NCBI RefSeq assembly: GCF_014195535.1
Contig: NZ_JACIBY010000003.1
Coordinates: forward strand, 62,001-126,000
Source: Runella defluvii
Lineage (GTDB): Bacteria; Bacteroidota; Bacteroidia; Cytophagales; Spirosomataceae
Direction of reading: 5' to 3'
DNA: 64,000 bases
Both the position numbers and the translations under genes were made by a program. The notes beneath the pieces were generated by a model. The model was given only the letters and a program-made list of their open reading frames with translations. It had not been told where the DNA came from and did no database searches. This document shows positions 52,501-60,772 of the stretch, in pieces. Each line of letters starts with the position of its first letter. The stretch's first letter is position 1.

Positions 52501-53124
52501 GATGGCGTAACGGATGAACTTACCAAAGCGGCCAAAAATGATGACTTGATTGCGTCGCTGGTGGCCACCTTCAACAGTCTGTATAAAGGCGAAGTAGTGA
52601 AGAATTTCAGACTGTTGCAGGAAACCGTTCAGAAGATAAAAGATGCTTATTTCCAACTCATGCAGGCGGCTGCTACCGACATGGCGGCCAACTATCTGCT
52701 ATTGGAAAAAGACGCCACTGCTCTGGTGCAGGAAATCAGTAGCCTACCGTCGTCTCTGAATATGGCCGCCAAACAAAAAGCCGACACAATTCTGCAATAC
52801 GCTTCGCAACGCACTTCGTCTGCTGTGGATATTGCCTTTGAGGTCAAAGACCGACAGACGAAGTTTACGTATTCGGAAATGCTGTCTTTTCTGGAGTTGT
52901 ACAACAGCAAAAAAACGGACATTCAAATCATCGCTTCGAGCTTGGTCAGAACGGTTCCTCTTGTGCCCCCGCCCGGTACACCACCGCCGCCCCCCGCTCC
53001 CAAAACCTATTCTTCCCTGCTGCCGGGCCGAAAAATAAAGGTGAGTGACTACAAAAAATGGCTGCAACAGGAATTGCAAAAACTGGCGGGAGCCGCTGAT
53101 AGTGACGATATTGAAATTAATTGA
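49516..53124 (+). CDS. brxC: BrxC P-loop ATPase of BREX
   Basis: A 1202-residue AAA-type ATPase. The Walker A motif GFYGSGKS (66-73, Lys72) and Walker B VVFLFDEAS (Asp253, Glu254) are intact. The N-terminal part (about 1-450) is the ORC/AAA-like ATPase domain; a long helical region follows. A Pro-rich hinge (VPPPGTPPPPPAPK, about 1155) precedes a short C-terminal tail. BrxC is thought to drive target recognition or translocation by the BREX complex. It is GC-richer than the genes upstream. Confidence 0.93.
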   Translation: MLIKDLLTIDLSEDIKNVIDLEDISEAAIQSEIENYIITDGLAKEYEGFVSVFTSNIIETGVWLSGFYGSGKSYFGKLLGYLMSNRLINGTPARDRILQRFAGIENEALIKNTISKLNSINARVVFLDSAKQDTSKGFAYALFKNFLKSLELPENEHGFLLFSLMCDASYGNPADFVQDKAGKTWYELKSNRTLYIAGIKNIYLDLGNSESDYTNILTTIRREIDEFSAGKLRDELSNYFKTVKDEKVVFLFDEASEAINSKKFTLLDLEGLSEALSSMGGKVWTIAIAQEKLDDVINNSNVSKAQLTKVTDRFKTKIHLEATEVDVIIRSRLLKKNDAALLKLKEHYQLHSGKIADHSGLTGAGKTEDVSSFVTYYPFYQNQFGLLQNFLFGRQGYASTKVAARGMIITTYDILKHELQNETLYSVATGWQIAKEAQPSPPVRLVNRYSNADSILKNEHIDLPGRRLLETIHFLTEAETATTSLSNIVKAYIKSPEDFHATQRLISKALETLVEHKILLLTDGTYRITSDIEQRLLDEMTQYPVQIFKKKQQVITAFKNAAFIKALARINDSTTAYDFYITSDNDDELSNPPLKHLKLKVKSLYNYGDDATTNRTAVIEQLKTQYRDDKDVIWLAPDNGSFREIDKLMDEIERIKFLEEKYTNPQSDEGAIVRGFQAERSTKENRLKELVEQSLMQGTSVYLYNTAQLDRNNWQTTLNNLQRQVIQNVYSQRLSAQLPDTIAERIIKEGNTQRLSTYFTGLGTDFQFYDAQGNFIGESLKSAEQILYKIRNTFVDVATIERDLVQPPTGFGWGTVKTTLAALLRGGKVMAKYNGSEKFSWKDDGVAALFTNDRELRKASFKAIAKSLSTTQKNSIVTSLQALDCETHIGKKVDWNTNDFDLVKAVQELAKRFCDKVDDMKRAHKDFEALFSNLEGCKDQLGSFTGAVSEANYMDKAENYLSQTEVYADAIYEIEKAERFIRNNLEKLRLWKSFADGVTDELTKAAKNDDLIASLVATFNSLYKGEVVKNFRLLQETVQKIKDAYFQLMQAAATDMAANYLLLEKDATALVQEISSLPSSLNMAAKQKADTILQYASQRTSSAVDIAFEVKDRQTKFTYSEMLSFLELYNSKKTDIQIIASSLVRTVPLVPPPGTPPPPPAPKTYSSLLPGRKIKVSDYKKWLQQELQKLAGAADSDDIEIN

Positions 53125-53126
53125 TT

Positions 53127-53831
53127 ATGAAAAAGAGCGAATTTCAGGAAAGGCTGGTAGGCTTATTTTTAAGACTTAATGGATATTTTCAGACGGGCTA
53201 TATGCCTCATTCAGAAATATGGGGACAAAATGGGACTGATTTTGACCGAATTGGGATTCGTTTTCCAAATCATAGCCAGTCAGAAAGAGGGGATTTATTT
53301 TCACAACAATTAGCAATTCCTGATAACACAATTGATATTGTAATTGCTGAAGTGAAGAATCATGAAAAAAAATTCAATGCATCAATTAGATCAATAGGAA
53401 GTAGAAGTACTGAGAATTTATCACAGCTATTGCATTGGTGTGGCCTTTTTGAAGAGCAGGAACTTCTTGACTTAATCCCTCAAATCAAAGCTGTTTTAGA
53501 CAAAAATGGACGGGCTGCGAACAATACATTTGACATAGTATGTCATGAAAATAGATTTGGGGCAATAACGATACGGCCTATCCTTTTTTCAATTGAATCA
53601 GAACATGGAGGGAGAGGAAATTATATGTTTATTAATGGAGTTGACATGATTCAATTTATCTGGGATTGCTTATGCCCAGATGAAAGAAGAGCTGATTGCT
53701 CAACTCGGTATCCGGTTTCAAATTGGGGTTTTGAATACAAAGACATTGTCGAGTATTTTAAGAAACGTCATCAAAATGAAGAACCGCTTCCTTCAACTAC
53801 CGATCTATATAATTCTTTTATCGCGCATTAA
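53127..53831 (+). CDS. Protein between brxC and pglX, possible PD-(D/E)XK nuclease-like fold
   Basis: A 234-residue protein of uncertain family. The N-terminal helix (MKKSEFQERLVGLFLRLNGYF) and the later strands TIDIVIAEVKNHE, with Asp and the E-x-K triplet, look like the core of a restriction-endonuclease fold. A further acidic motif FDRIG precedes it. No predicted membrane segment. The ATG at 53127 is preferred over the TTG at 53121, which would overlap brxC. It is AT-richer than brxC and pglX on either side, so it seems a later insertion. An accessory nuclease, but unproven. Confidence 0.6.
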   Translation: MKKSEFQERLVGLFLRLNGYFQTGYMPHSEIWGQNGTDFDRIGIRFPNHSQSERGDLFSQQLAIPDNTIDIVIAEVKNHEKKFNASIRSIGSRSTENLSQLLHWCGLFEEQELLDLIPQIKAVLDKNGRAANNTFDIVCHENRFGAITIRPILFSIESEHGGRGNYMFINGVDMIQFIWDCLCPDERRADCSTRYPVSNWGFEYKDIVEYFKKRHQNEEPLPSTTDLYNSFIAH

Positions 53832-53839
53832 TATAAAAA

Positions 53840-56800
53840 ATGAAACTCGCTGACCACGTAGAATATATCCGCCAGCTGATTGACAACGCCTTTCGCAACC
53901 GCTTAGGACGAATGGGCGTAACCCCCGCCGCTCTCCAACCCTTAGAGACTGTTCCCGACGAGTATCGCGCCGATCGAAGCCGCATTGAAACCATCCGGGA
54001 AGTGTGGATTGCCGAAACGGGCACCGTGGGCGAAGCCTACGAAAAGCTGGTGGAGGAATTTACCTTTACGCTCTTCAACCGATTGGCGGCCATGAAGGTG
54101 ATGGAAGCCCACACGCTGCACCCCGAGATCGTAACCCGCCGCAGCCAACACGGCGACCGCTCGTTTGCGCATAAATTTTGGCTGGACCAACACCCCGAAG
54201 GACGCAGCGAAGAAATGGAAGGACTGGTACGGTTTATGGAAGATCAACTGAACGACTTGGCCGGCGATATACCTTTGTTCAGCCCCCTGCACCCGTACCA
54301 CTTGCTGCCCACGGCCATTGAGCTCAACGGCATCATGAATGCCTTTAACCAAGTGGAAACCGATGCGCAGGTAGAAGACGATATTTGGAAAAGCGACGAC
54401 GTGCTGGGCTGGCTCTACGAAAGCTACAACAACTACAAAAAAGCCGCCCACAAAGACAGCGGCGACAAAACGGAGTTTAACAAAGTAAGCATCCAAAGCC
54501 AGGTATATACCCCGCGCTGGGTGGTGAAGTTTTTGGTGGACAACAGCCTGGGAAAACTATACCTTGAAATGTACCCCGACAGCGACCTCAAAAACCGCTA
54601 CAAGATTGCCAATGCGCCCAAGACCCAAACCCGCACCCCCAAACCGCTGACGGACATCAAGCTGATTGACCCCGCCCCGGGCAGCGGCAACTTTTTGCTG
54701 TACGGCTTTGATCTGTTCTATGACCTATACACCGATCAGATCGAGAACTACGGGGCCGACTATGACGACCGCAAAATAGCCGAGCTCATCATTGCCCACA
54801 ACCTCCACGGGGTGGACTTGGACGACCGCGCCATACAATTGGCGCAGTTGGGCCTGTACATCAAGGCCAAACGCAAAAAACGCACGGCCAAAATAGACCA
54901 TTTCAACATTGTAAGCGCCGATTTCTTTTTGCCCGCCTACCCGGAGGTAAAACACATTTTTGAAGAAAATACCGCGCTGAGCGAGCGTGAGCGCAGCATC
55001 ATAGCCGACCTGTGGGACGACCTCCAAAACGCCCATAAGTTTGGCACGTTGATACGCCTCGAAGAGAAACTAAACCTCAAATGGTTTGGTACGACCAAAC
55101 AGGTGGACAAAAACCAGATCGTTTTGTTTGGACAGGAAAACCTCGAAGATTTTGAGAAATTCAGGGCCACTTTCTTTGCCAACCTGCAAAAAGCCGTGGA
55201 ACAAAACACCGCCAAGCAGGGCCAAACCTTCCTGAATACCAAAACGCAGGATGCCATTACTTTTTTGCAATTGCTAACGCAGAAATACGACGTGGCCGTA
55301 GCCAATCCTCCCTATACCGACAGTGCCGATTTTGGCCCTGAACTCAAAAAATTTGTGGAAGACAACTACAAAAAGCCCTATAAATTCAATACCAATCTCT
55401 ATGCTACATTTATTAAGAGGTGTTATGAATTAATTGATGAAAACGGAAAAATGGCGTTGATTCACCCTCTTACGTTCATGTATATCAAAACGTTTGAGGA
55501 CGTACGTAAATTTATATTGGAAAAACTGCACATAAATATTTTTGTTGATTATGGCCCTGACGCTACAAATGTATTTGACGGAGGTTTTGCATCTGCTCCC
55601 GTAATGTACGTTTTTGAAAATACGACATTTAAAAAAGATACATTATTTATTTCCCTAAATCAGTACACCCGCACATCAAATGAAAAATTGAAAAAAAATT
55701 TCTGCCTTGAAGCACTTGATGATTACATATCTAATCGCCCTAACAAGCATAACATTTCTCTTTCTCAAGATAAACTGAAAGTAATTAAAACTTGGCCATT
55801 CGTTTATTGGATAAGTGATGGATTTAGGGAAAAATTTAAAAGTAAAGCATTAGATGATGAGTTATTTATTGTAACTGGTTTAATGACTGGGAATAATGAT
55901 AAGTTTTTAAGATATAAATGGGAAGTATATGTTTATTCTCAAAATTATTTCAAAGACTCTATTAAATGGGTTCCTTATCAAAAAGGAGGAGGGTCTAATA
56001 AGTGGTTTGGGAATAATTGGTTATTAGTAAACTATGATCAAGAGGGTAAACTCTTAGCGACTACTGATAATAAAAAATTCTATTTTCAAGAAGGTATTAC
56101 TTACAGTGCAACTTCTGGTAAAGGTGCGTCTTTTAGAAAGATTGACCTAAATCAAATCTTTGATAAAAAAGGTTCTTGCTTATTTTTAAGGGAAATTCAA
56201 AATAGCAGTCAAATTGATTATTTTTTAGCTCTTTTAAATTCAAAATTTGTTACATATGTATCAAATTGTTTAAATTCAACAGTTGAGACACAAGTAGGTG
56301 ATATAAAACGAGTACCCTTTGTAAAACCTTCGCCCCTTCATGAAGACAATATCTCTTCTTTATCAGCAAAAAATATAGCGATAAAAAAACAACTCTGTTC
56401 ATATGAGTTAATTGAAACAGAGTTATTTAATAGCCCAATATTAGCCTATAATATTTCTACATTAAAAGGCCGTTTATTCGCATACCTCAATTTTGAGAAT
56501 GCCCAACTTACGCAGGTACTATTGAATGAAGCTATTATAAACCACCTTATTTTTGAAGTCTATGAATTTAGCGAGGAAGATCGGCAACAGGTAGAAGCCA
56601 AAATGGGCAAGCCCGTGGGCCAACTGCCCGTAGTGGAGGCGGCTCGCGAGGCGTATCTGGCCGAGGTCGTATTGGAACAAGAAACGGTCATCGAGCATAT
56701 CCGTCAGTTGGCCGTCATGGAGGCAGAAGAGCAGCAGGTGCAGGCCCTCAAGGCGGAGTTTGGCACCCTGTACCAAAGCAACAATGATCTGGAGGAGTTT

Positions 56801-57538
56801 TGTATTCGTCATCAGGTCAATCCCATCAACGTGTGGTATTGGTTCAAAGAAAGCAAAGTCTTGCCCCAAGCCCGCGCCGCCGAGATCGCCCTGGAGTTTT
56901 TGGCCGATGCCTTCCGTACGATTCTCATGGAAGATGAAGACGGCATCGTGCCGCTGGTGGGCCTGCCCGGCGAGCCGCGCCTGATGGATCGGTTGGAACA
57001 GTACTGCTTTCAGCAGGGCTTTAGCTCCGCGCAGTTTATGCAGTTGGATGGGCTGCTTGGTCGCCCCATCAACGAGTACATCGAGCATCATTTCTTCAAA
57101 AACCTCAGCGATCACCTCAACCTGTTTATGTACCTGCCCAAAACGCCTTTTATCTGGCACCTGAGCAGCGGCGAGCACCAAGGCTTTGAGGCGTACATCA
57201 TCATCTACAAATGGAACCGCGACAGTCTCTACAAGCTCAAAAGCAGCTACCTCAGCAAACGCACCGAGAGCCTAAACTACCGCCTCCAGCAGATCGGCGA
57301 CAGCAGCAGTGCACAAGCCCAAACCGAGCGCGAAACCATCCGCCTGCAATTGCAGGAAATAGAAACTTTTGCCAAAAAAACAGATGAACTCATCGCCGAA
57401 GGCTACGACCCCAAACTCGACGATGGCGTCGGCAAAAACATCGCCCCGCTGCAAGCCAAAGGAATGCTCCGGGCCGAGGTGCTGAAATCAGCCGGCAAAA
57501 ACTCACAGTTACAGAAATATTTAAACGCCGATTGGTAG
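53840..57538 (+). CDS. pglX: PglX BREX adenine-specific DNA methyltransferase
   Basis: A 1232-residue N6-adenine methyltransferase. SAM-binding DPAPGSGN lies at 277-284 and catalytic NPPY at 489-492. The N-terminal helical part, the methyltransferase core (about 215-520), a target-recognition region (about 520-900) and a C-terminal part are all present. By eye, codons 515-900 are much more AT-rich than the flanks, with sharp edges near 55400 and 56520, so the target-recognition part seems to come from another source. PglX marks host DNA at a specific non-palindromic site and is needed for both self-protection and phage exclusion. Confidence 0.92.
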   Translation: MKLADHVEYIRQLIDNAFRNRLGRMGVTPAALQPLETVPDEYRADRSRIETIREVWIAETGTVGEAYEKLVEEFTFTLFNRLAAMKVMEAHTLHPEIVTRRSQHGDRSFAHKFWLDQHPEGRSEEMEGLVRFMEDQLNDLAGDIPLFSPLHPYHLLPTAIELNGIMNAFNQVETDAQVEDDIWKSDDVLGWLYESYNNYKKAAHKDSGDKTEFNKVSIQSQVYTPRWVVKFLVDNSLGKLYLEMYPDSDLKNRYKIANAPKTQTRTPKPLTDIKLIDPAPGSGNFLLYGFDLFYDLYTDQIENYGADYDDRKIAELIIAHNLHGVDLDDRAIQLAQLGLYIKAKRKKRTAKIDHFNIVSADFFLPAYPEVKHIFEENTALSERERSIIADLWDDLQNAHKFGTLIRLEEKLNLKWFGTTKQVDKNQIVLFGQENLEDFEKFRATFFANLQKAVEQNTAKQGQTFLNTKTQDAITFLQLLTQKYDVAVANPPYTDSADFGPELKKFVEDNYKKPYKFNTNLYATFIKRCYELIDENGKMALIHPLTFMYIKTFEDVRKFILEKLHINIFVDYGPDATNVFDGGFASAPVMYVFENTTFKKDTLFISLNQYTRTSNEKLKKNFCLEALDDYISNRPNKHNISLSQDKLKVIKTWPFVYWISDGFREKFKSKALDDELFIVTGLMTGNNDKFLRYKWEVYVYSQNYFKDSIKWVPYQKGGGSNKWFGNNWLLVNYDQEGKLLATTDNKKFYFQEGITYSATSGKGASFRKIDLNQIFDKKGSCLFLREIQNSSQIDYFLALLNSKFVTYVSNCLNSTVETQVGDIKRVPFVKPSPLHEDNISSLSAKNIAIKKQLCSYELIETELFNSPILAYNISTLKGRLFAYLNFENAQLTQVLLNEAIINHLIFEVYEFSEEDRQQVEAKMGKPVGQLPVVEAAREAYLAEVVLEQETVIEHIRQLAVMEAEEQQVQALKAEFGTLYQSNNDLEEFCIRHQVNPINVWYWFKESKVLPQARAAEIALEFLADAFRTILMEDEDGIVPLVGLPGEPRLMDRLEQYCFQQGFSSAQFMQLDGLLGRPINEYIEHHFFKNLSDHLNLFMYLPKTPFIWHLSSGEHQGFEAYIIIYKWNRDSLYKLKSSYLSKRTESLNYRLQQIGDSSSAQAQTERETIRLQLQEIETFAKKTDELIAEGYDPKLDDGVGKNIAPLQAKGMLRAEVLKSAGKNSQLQKYLNADW

Positions 57539-57550
57539 TCTCAATTTGAT

Positions 57551-58927
57551 ATGGAAACACAAGCCTATTTTACAAACATCAGAGCCCATATCTCCGCCGA
57601 ATTAACCGGAGCAACAAGCTCTATTTATGTAGCTGTAGCTTGGTTTACCGACTCAAAAATATTTGAGATTTTATGTGATAAGGCAAAAGCAGGGCTGGAT
57701 GTTCAATTGATCCTGATGGACGATTATACAAACAGAACGTATGGATTAGACTATACCCAATTGGAAGCGTGCGGTGGCAGGGTACACATGATCAATGATA
57801 AAACTGCCGGTATTACCATGCACAACAAATTTTGTGTAATTGATGGCTCAACCACCATCACGGGCTCCTATAATTGGAGTAAAAGAGCGCAGTCTAATCA
57901 CGAAAATATCACAATCAACCGTGAAAATGAGCAGCTTGCTCAGGTATTTACAGATGAGTTTAAAAGAATAAAAGTACTGTATCATGGCCACGACACCTTA
58001 AAACAGTTTGATGTCGAAATAATTTGTAGAAGGCTCACAATGATCAATAGCCTGATCCAACTGGAGGAGCATGACCAGATAACGCTACATACTCGAAAAA
58101 TTGCGGAATATGAATTACGAAAGGAAATAATCAGCATTTTAGACCTATTGAACCGTTTGGACTTTAAAAATGCTTCGGAAAGAATACAGGACTATTTAGT
58201 TAGAATTCAATCCATTACTCTGTACGATGAGGTAGATTTGGATAGTTTGAAATGGGAAATCAAATACCTTGAAATTGAAATAGTAACCCTTGAAAATGAA
58301 AAGGGTACGCTGGAAAAATACATTTCAGATTTTGTCCATAAATATAACACAGCTTTCGGAAGCCTGATACTTGAAATTCTAAAACTCAAAAAAGAGAAAT
58401 TAAAGAATATTGGAAGAAATATCCGCTCTGAGGAATACGAAAAAGCAGAGGAACGATTCAATAATTTTAAAAGTGAATACGCTGAAATTATCCAAGAGCA
58501 ACGAGCTGAATTAAGCAATGAGGATCAGGAGGAATTAAAAAAAGCATATCGTAAGGCAGTCGTACTTTGCCACCCGGATAAGTTTACGGAAGAAGAGATG
58601 AAGCGTAAAGCGCACCGAATCTTTGTAGAGCTGAGTAATGCCTACAAGAAAAATGAACTGAGTCGAGTACTTGAAATATTGCATAAACTTGAAAACGGTA
58701 TTTATGATATAGATGAAAAAGACAAGCGATCTACCAAAAAGCAATTACAAGAGAGGCTGGACTACCTAAAACAGCGTAGAAGCAAGCTGTTTAATGACAT
58801 TATCATTATAAAGAATGATAAATCATACCGTGATATTAAAGCGTATCAAAGTAATACCGCTTTTTTTGAGGAGGAACAGGAAAGATTAGAAAATGAATTA
58901 AATAGTCTAAAAAATGAGCAATACTAA
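57551..58927 (+). CDS. Phospholipase-D-like nuclease fused to a J-domain
   Basis: A 458-residue protein. Residues 1-150 form a PLD-type domain with one HKD motif: His91-x-Lys93-x4-Asp98 (MHNKFCVID), followed by TITGSYNWSKRA. A long coiled-coil part covers about 175-325. Residues about 325-385 hold a J-domain: ELKKAYRKAVVLCHPDKF with the H-P-D triad at 341-343, then KAHRIFVELSNAYKK. A second coiled coil ends the protein. One HKD motif means a dimer is needed for activity. The J-domain implies an Hsp70 partner. It is 12 nt after pglX and overlaps the vWA gene by 14 nt. Confidence 0.8.
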   Translation: METQAYFTNIRAHISAELTGATSSIYVAVAWFTDSKIFEILCDKAKAGLDVQLILMDDYTNRTYGLDYTQLEACGGRVHMINDKTAGITMHNKFCVIDGSTTITGSYNWSKRAQSNHENITINRENEQLAQVFTDEFKRIKVLYHGHDTLKQFDVEIICRRLTMINSLIQLEEHDQITLHTRKIAEYELRKEIISILDLLNRLDFKNASERIQDYLVRIQSITLYDEVDLDSLKWEIKYLEIEIVTLENEKGTLEKYISDFVHKYNTAFGSLILEILKLKKEKLKNIGRNIRSEEYEKAEERFNNFKSEYAEIIQEQRAELSNEDQEELKKAYRKAVVLCHPDKFTEEEMKRKAHRIFVELSNAYKKNELSRVLEILHKLENGIYDIDEKDKRSTKKQLQERLDYLKQRRSKLFNDIIIIKNDKSYRDIKAYQSNTAFFEEEQERLENELNSLKNEQY

Positions 58928-59897
58928 TTTAACAACCACTTCGGGCCAAGCCGCTCCGAATGTTCTGACAAACGCTGTGAGTTTGTTTGGTGCCAGAAAT
59001 GCCGCAATGACAGCTACTCACTATTCCGCTAGAGTTTCAAGTGCAAACCCCTGCGCTTTTTTGATATTAATAGATCAATCAGGCTCCATGGAAGAGGAGT
59101 TGAAAGATAATAGAGGTGTAATTAAAACCAAGGCTGAGCATTTAGCCTTGATGGTTAACCAATTTTTAGAAGAAACGATATTGACCTGCCAAAAAACGGA
59201 TCTTATTAAAGATTACTTTGAACTGTTAATTATTGGATATGGCAGGATAAAAGAAGATGATGGAAATGTTGTAGAAATTGCTTGGAAAGGGTCGTTAGCA
59301 AATCGTACATGGGTTACGGTAAATGAATTAAGAAACGGATCAATCCGGAAAGAAGTCATCTCTGTTCCTAACCCAAAGCCATTTGGTCCAAGAGAAATGA
59401 AAGAAGAAGTTAACATTTGGGTAGAACCTTATGCTGAAGGATTGACACCCATGAAAAAGGCGTTTGATATAAGCTGTACCTATTTGCAGGAATGGGTCAA
59501 GGCACATCCAGAAAGCTTTCCGCCCATGGTTTTTAATATTACGGACGGTGTCGCGACAGATATTTCTACCTACTCTGAATTAGTTGAGGCGTCCGACAGA
59601 ATAAAATCCATTTCAACAGACGATGGAGACACATTGCTTTTTAATTTATTATTATCAGAAAACAGTGAAAATCTAAATGAGTATCCACTTTTATCAGAAC
59701 GTAATAGTTTTGAAGGCAATAAATATGAAGCAGCTTTATTTGATGCTTCCAGTTCAATCCCTGATTCTTTAAAAAAGTTTGTCTCAAAAAAAAAACCCAA
59801 TGAAGAAGAAATAAAAGGAGTAGTATTCGGTAACTTTCAAAGTGTAATCAGCTTCTTGAATATAGGTACATCCACTCTAAAAAACAGGATTAGCTAA
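58914..59897 (+). CDS. von Willebrand A domain protein (TerY-like)
   Basis: A 327-residue vWA protein with a complete MIDAS metal site: D54-Q-S56-G-S58 (LIDQSGSMEEE), Thr178 (GLTPMKKAF) and Asp211 (NITDGVATD). It is soluble and close to the usual length for TerY-like proteins. It overlaps the PLD/J gene by 14 nt and the phosphatase gene by 1 nt. Proteins of this group are scaffold or target in the TerY-P triad (vWA, PP2C, kinase) known from Ter-associated stress clusters; here the triad is in a BREX locus. Confidence 0.87.
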   Translation: MSNTNLTTTSGQAAPNVLTNAVSLFGARNAAMTATHYSARVSSANPCAFLILIDQSGSMEEELKDNRGVIKTKAEHLALMVNQFLEETILTCQKTDLIKDYFELLIIGYGRIKEDDGNVVEIAWKGSLANRTWVTVNELRNGSIRKEVISVPNPKPFGPREMKEEVNIWVEPYAEGLTPMKKAFDISCTYLQEWVKAHPESFPPMVFNITDGVATDISTYSELVEASDRIKSISTDDGDTLLFNLLLSENSENLNEYPLLSERNSFEGNKYEAALFDASSSIPDSLKKFVSKKKPNEEEIKGVVFGNFQSVISFLNIGTSTLKNRIS

Positions 59898-60772
59898 TGG
59901 AAATTGAATGTCATAGGGCATCCGTAGCAAACTTTATTGATAAAAGGGAGTTTGAAAATGAAGATGCTATACACATTAATCATTCTCAGGAAGAGCCATT
60001 CTCTTCCTTTGTCTTATGCGATGGCGCAGGCGGTTCGGGAGTATTCTGTAAAGAATGGGCTAAGTTTTTGGCAGAGAGGGTTCCACTAAATCCAATGCAT
60101 TTTTTTATGCCTTCCGAGAATTGGTATTCTGAAACTTGCAGATTATTTTATGAAAATGTCATAGAGAAAAAAGATTTGTCTGATTTAATACTGAATAAAA
60201 AAGTCCATCGAGATGGTTCTTATTCTACCTTTTGTGCCTGTTGGGTTGATAAAATCAACAACAAATTAATATTTTCCTCAATTGGAGATACCTGTGTATT
60301 TTACTTTGTTCATCGTGATGACACCTTTCATCTAACCTATATTACCTCCATTAATAAACAACACAGTATAGATGATTCACCTGAATTACTGAATTGGAAT
60401 ATGGAAGGTAATAAAGCTTTTCCTCATAAAGAATTTTCGGTTAACTCGCCTTTTTATGTAGTATTGGCTTCCGACAGTCTGGCAAAATGGATGTTACTTC
60501 ATTTGTATATTTTAGATTTGCCTTTTTTTGAGCCTATTAATTTTGAAGAAAGCTTTTTACGTTCATTGGTCAGTGATAAATATTTAGCTCTAAAGGAAGA
60601 TTTTAAAAAAAGATATTCTTTTAGTTCTTGTGAAGATTATATAAATGAACTTTATATAATAAGTAATAGTAACGATGTGTTTAAGGAGCACTTAAAAAGT
60701 TTATACTTAAAAAAAGAAATAGAGATAGATGATTATTCACTCATTGTAATCAAGGGAAATGTATCCGAGTAA
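59897..60772 (+). CDS. PP2C-type serine/threonine phosphatase of the triad
   Basis: A 291-residue PPM-family phosphatase. Metal-ligand motifs are present in order: Glu22-Asp23 (ENEDAI), Asp42-Gly-Ala-Gly-Gly (CDGAGGSG), GDT in IGDTCVFYF, VLASDSLAKW and the closing DDYSLIVI. It should remove phosphates put on by the kinase encoded next. Start codon overlaps the vWA stop; end overlaps the kinase start by 14 nt. Confidence 0.87.
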   Translation: MEIECHRASVANFIDKREFENEDAIHINHSQEEPFSSFVLCDGAGGSGVFCKEWAKFLAERVPLNPMHFFMPSENWYSETCRLFYENVIEKKDLSDLILNKKVHRDGSYSTFCACWVDKINNKLIFSSIGDTCVFYFVHRDDTFHLTYITSINKQHSIDDSPELLNWNMEGNKAFPHKEFSVNSPFYVVLASDSLAKWMLLHLYILDLPFFEPINFEESFLRSLVSDKYLALKEDFKKRYSFSSCEDYINELYIISNSNDVFKEHLKSLYLKKEIEIDDYSLIVIKGNVSE

